From contig JALWKK010000102.1 in the NCBI GenBank assembly GCA_027081505.1, positions 17,342-81,341 of the forward strand: a stretch of DNA of 64,000 bases. Reading direction: 5' to 3'. Positions 63,104-64,000 of the stretch are shown one piece after another. The stretch comes from Flavobacteriaceae bacterium (GTDB lineage Bacteria > Bacteroidota > Bacteroidia > Flavobacteriales > Flavobacteriaceae). The notes beneath the pieces are model-generated. The model saw only the letters and a program-made list of their open reading frames with translations, searched no databases and was not told where the DNA came from. Within the stretch, counting starts at the first letter, position 1; each line of letters opens with the position of its first letter. The position numbers and the translations under genes are program-made.

Positions 63104-63892
63104 TTATCTAATTAAACTTAAAAATTTTTCTGCTTTGGCTATTTCATCTTTTTCTTTTGCAGAAATTGTAATAATTTGTCCTAATTTTCTTTTAGGTAAC
63201 ATTGATGAAAAGAAATTCATACCGGAATTTACTACTTCTGTGATGTATTTTTGTAAATTATTGTAATCATCAAAAGTTTGAAATCCTTTGTTTTCAGTGT
63301 TTTTAATACAATCATCTGTGGGATTCGGATAAAGTGAAATAAAATTTTGAATAATCCCTGCTTTTTTCAAAAAATCAACTTTTTTAGTATAATTTTTTGT
63401 TATGGGACTGTTACCTAAAATAATAATTGGAATTTTAGTTGATTCTATGCCTGAAACTCTGATATTTATAGATTTTCCAATTGCTTTTAACATTGAATCG
63501 GAACGAAGAATTGACGGATTTCCTTTGTGTGTTTTGTAATCTCCAACATAAATTACTTGACTATTTTCATATTTGTAATTATTAACAATACTCATTTTTA
63601 TTTCAAAAAGCAATTTGATGTTTTCGGCTTTTTGATGTTTTTCATTTGTAGTGCAGAATGCTAAATCGGCATCACTTTGAGAGGTTAATCCAAGTTCCGG
63701 ACAAACGACACTATTTACGACAAATAGTCCTAAACTTTCAGCAATTGGATGAAAAAAATCTTTACTCCACTTTTCCGTATATTGTCCAATCAGGGAATTT
63801 CTACTTTGCAACGTTTGTCTTTCAGCACTCTTTCCTTTTGGAACATAGGCAAAATACCCGTCAGTTAAATTGTAAAATTGTAGTATTCCCAT
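63104..63892 (-). CDS. Type II restriction endonuclease, PD-(D/E)xK-like
   Basis: This 262-residue protein is directly upstream of the methyltransferase in one operon. The catalytic pattern Asp74/Asp76 (SDADLAF) and E97-I-K99 (LLFEIKMS), separated by about 20 residues, fits the PD-(D/E)xK nuclease fold. The flanking hydrophobic strands also fit. I do not recognise a specific family or recognition sequence. The endonuclease gene precedes the methyltransferase gene, so the host needs a control mechanism or low nuclease expression to avoid self-cutting on transfer. No separate C-protein gene is seen. Confidence 0.8.
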   Translation of the reverse strand: MGILQFYNLTDGYFAYVPKGKSAERQTLQSRNSLIGQYTEKWSKDFFHPIAESLGLFVVNSVVCPELGLTSQSDADLAFCTTNEKHQKAENIKLLFEIKMSIVNNYKYENSQVIYVGDYKTHKGNPSILRSDSMLKAIGKSINIRVSGIESTKIPIIILGNSPITKNYTKKVDFLKKAGIIQNFISLYPNPTDDCIKNTENKGFQTFDDYNNLQKYITEVVNSGMNFFSSMLPKRKLGQIITISAKEKDEIAKAEKFLSLIR

Positions 63893-63966
63893 TTTTAAGA
63901 CAATGCTAAGATAGACTTTTTTTATAATTTTTATTAATTTCTTGATGATGATGAGATGTTGACTTG

Positions 63967-63995
63967 TTGGAAACTCGAGGCACGAGAGTTTTCAA
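63967..63995. repeat. 10-bp inverted repeat upstream of the restriction gene
   Basis: TTGGAAACTC (63967-63976) and GAGTTTTCAA (63986-63995) pair over 10 bp with one G-U pair; the 9-base loop allows an alternative CTCG/CGAG. It lies about 75 bases upstream of the endonuclease start and could be an operator, a terminator of a gene beyond the edge, or a border of the restriction-modification cassette. Confidence 0.45.
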
Positions 63996-64000
63996 TAAAT

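Overview
The window is chromosomal DNA from a member of the Bacteroidota, most likely class Flavobacteriia. The DNA is strongly AT-rich, Shine-Dalgarno sequences are largely absent, and several genes are preceded by the Bacteroidota -7 box TAnnTTTG with a TTG/TTTG about 19-21 bases upstream. The gene content agrees: a SusD-type lipoprotein, a TonB-dependent receptor paired with DUF4249, the gliding lipoprotein GldI, two proteins with type IX secretion (T9SS) sorting tails, BshA of bacillithiol synthesis, a DUF5686 protein and an N-terminal 7TM/LuxR regulator. I see no rRNA, tRNA, insertion sequence or CRISPR array.

Layout. 1-3.4 kb: end-truncated meaB, a small secreted protein and htpG, all on the minus strand. 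3.5-9.3 kb: fabH, then a glycolysis cluster (pfkA, gapA, a BadF-type sugar kinase, a short-form pgi). 9.5-16.9 kb: a four-gene outer-membrane uptake operon (SusD-like, TonB receptor, DUF4249, MG2-like). 17.2-18.3 kb: prfB, whose full reading frame needs the classic programmed +1 frameshift. 18.6-24 kb: threonine aldolase, YegP, an OmpA protein with an unusual repeat region, a thioredoxin-like protein and asnB. 24-34.6 kb: envelope folding genes (three SurA/PpiC-type proteins, MoxR ATPase), ffh, folD, nrnA, gldI and a cyclophilin-FKBP fusion. 34.7-46 kb: a DUF5686 protein, a 7TM-LuxR regulator, fumC, a 56-residue membrane protein, an MCE lipid-transport protein, a split Fe-S protein pair and rocD. 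46-58.3 kb: M16 peptidase, a metzincin-like lipoprotein, DUF2059, a GH3/beta-lactamase fusion, bshA, an outer-membrane barrel and a GlcD-GlcF-like fusion. 58.4-64 kb: an accessory-looking stretch with a TSP3-tailed lipoprotein, two repeat-rich T9SS cargo proteins and a type II restriction-modification pair.

Most notable. Upstream of asnB (minus strand, about 23,730-23,876) there is what looks like a complete ribosome-mediated transcription attenuator. It has a TATATTTG promoter box, a 15-codon leader peptide MLNNIFNNNNNNKML with eight Asn codons, a 10-bp antiterminator pairing, and an 11-bp terminator hairpin followed by U11. Asparagine synthetase controlled by an Asn-coded leader peptide would be a direct regulatory loop. 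A second notable item is a dispersed intergenic element of about 110 bp (1,141-1,260 and 37,495-37,608). Its two stems differ between copies only by changes that keep G-U pairing on the + strand, which suggests a structured RNA. Several other intergenic stretches (4.7, 17.0, 18.5, 29.3 and 34.6 kb) hold hairpins or short repeats that the genes do not explain.
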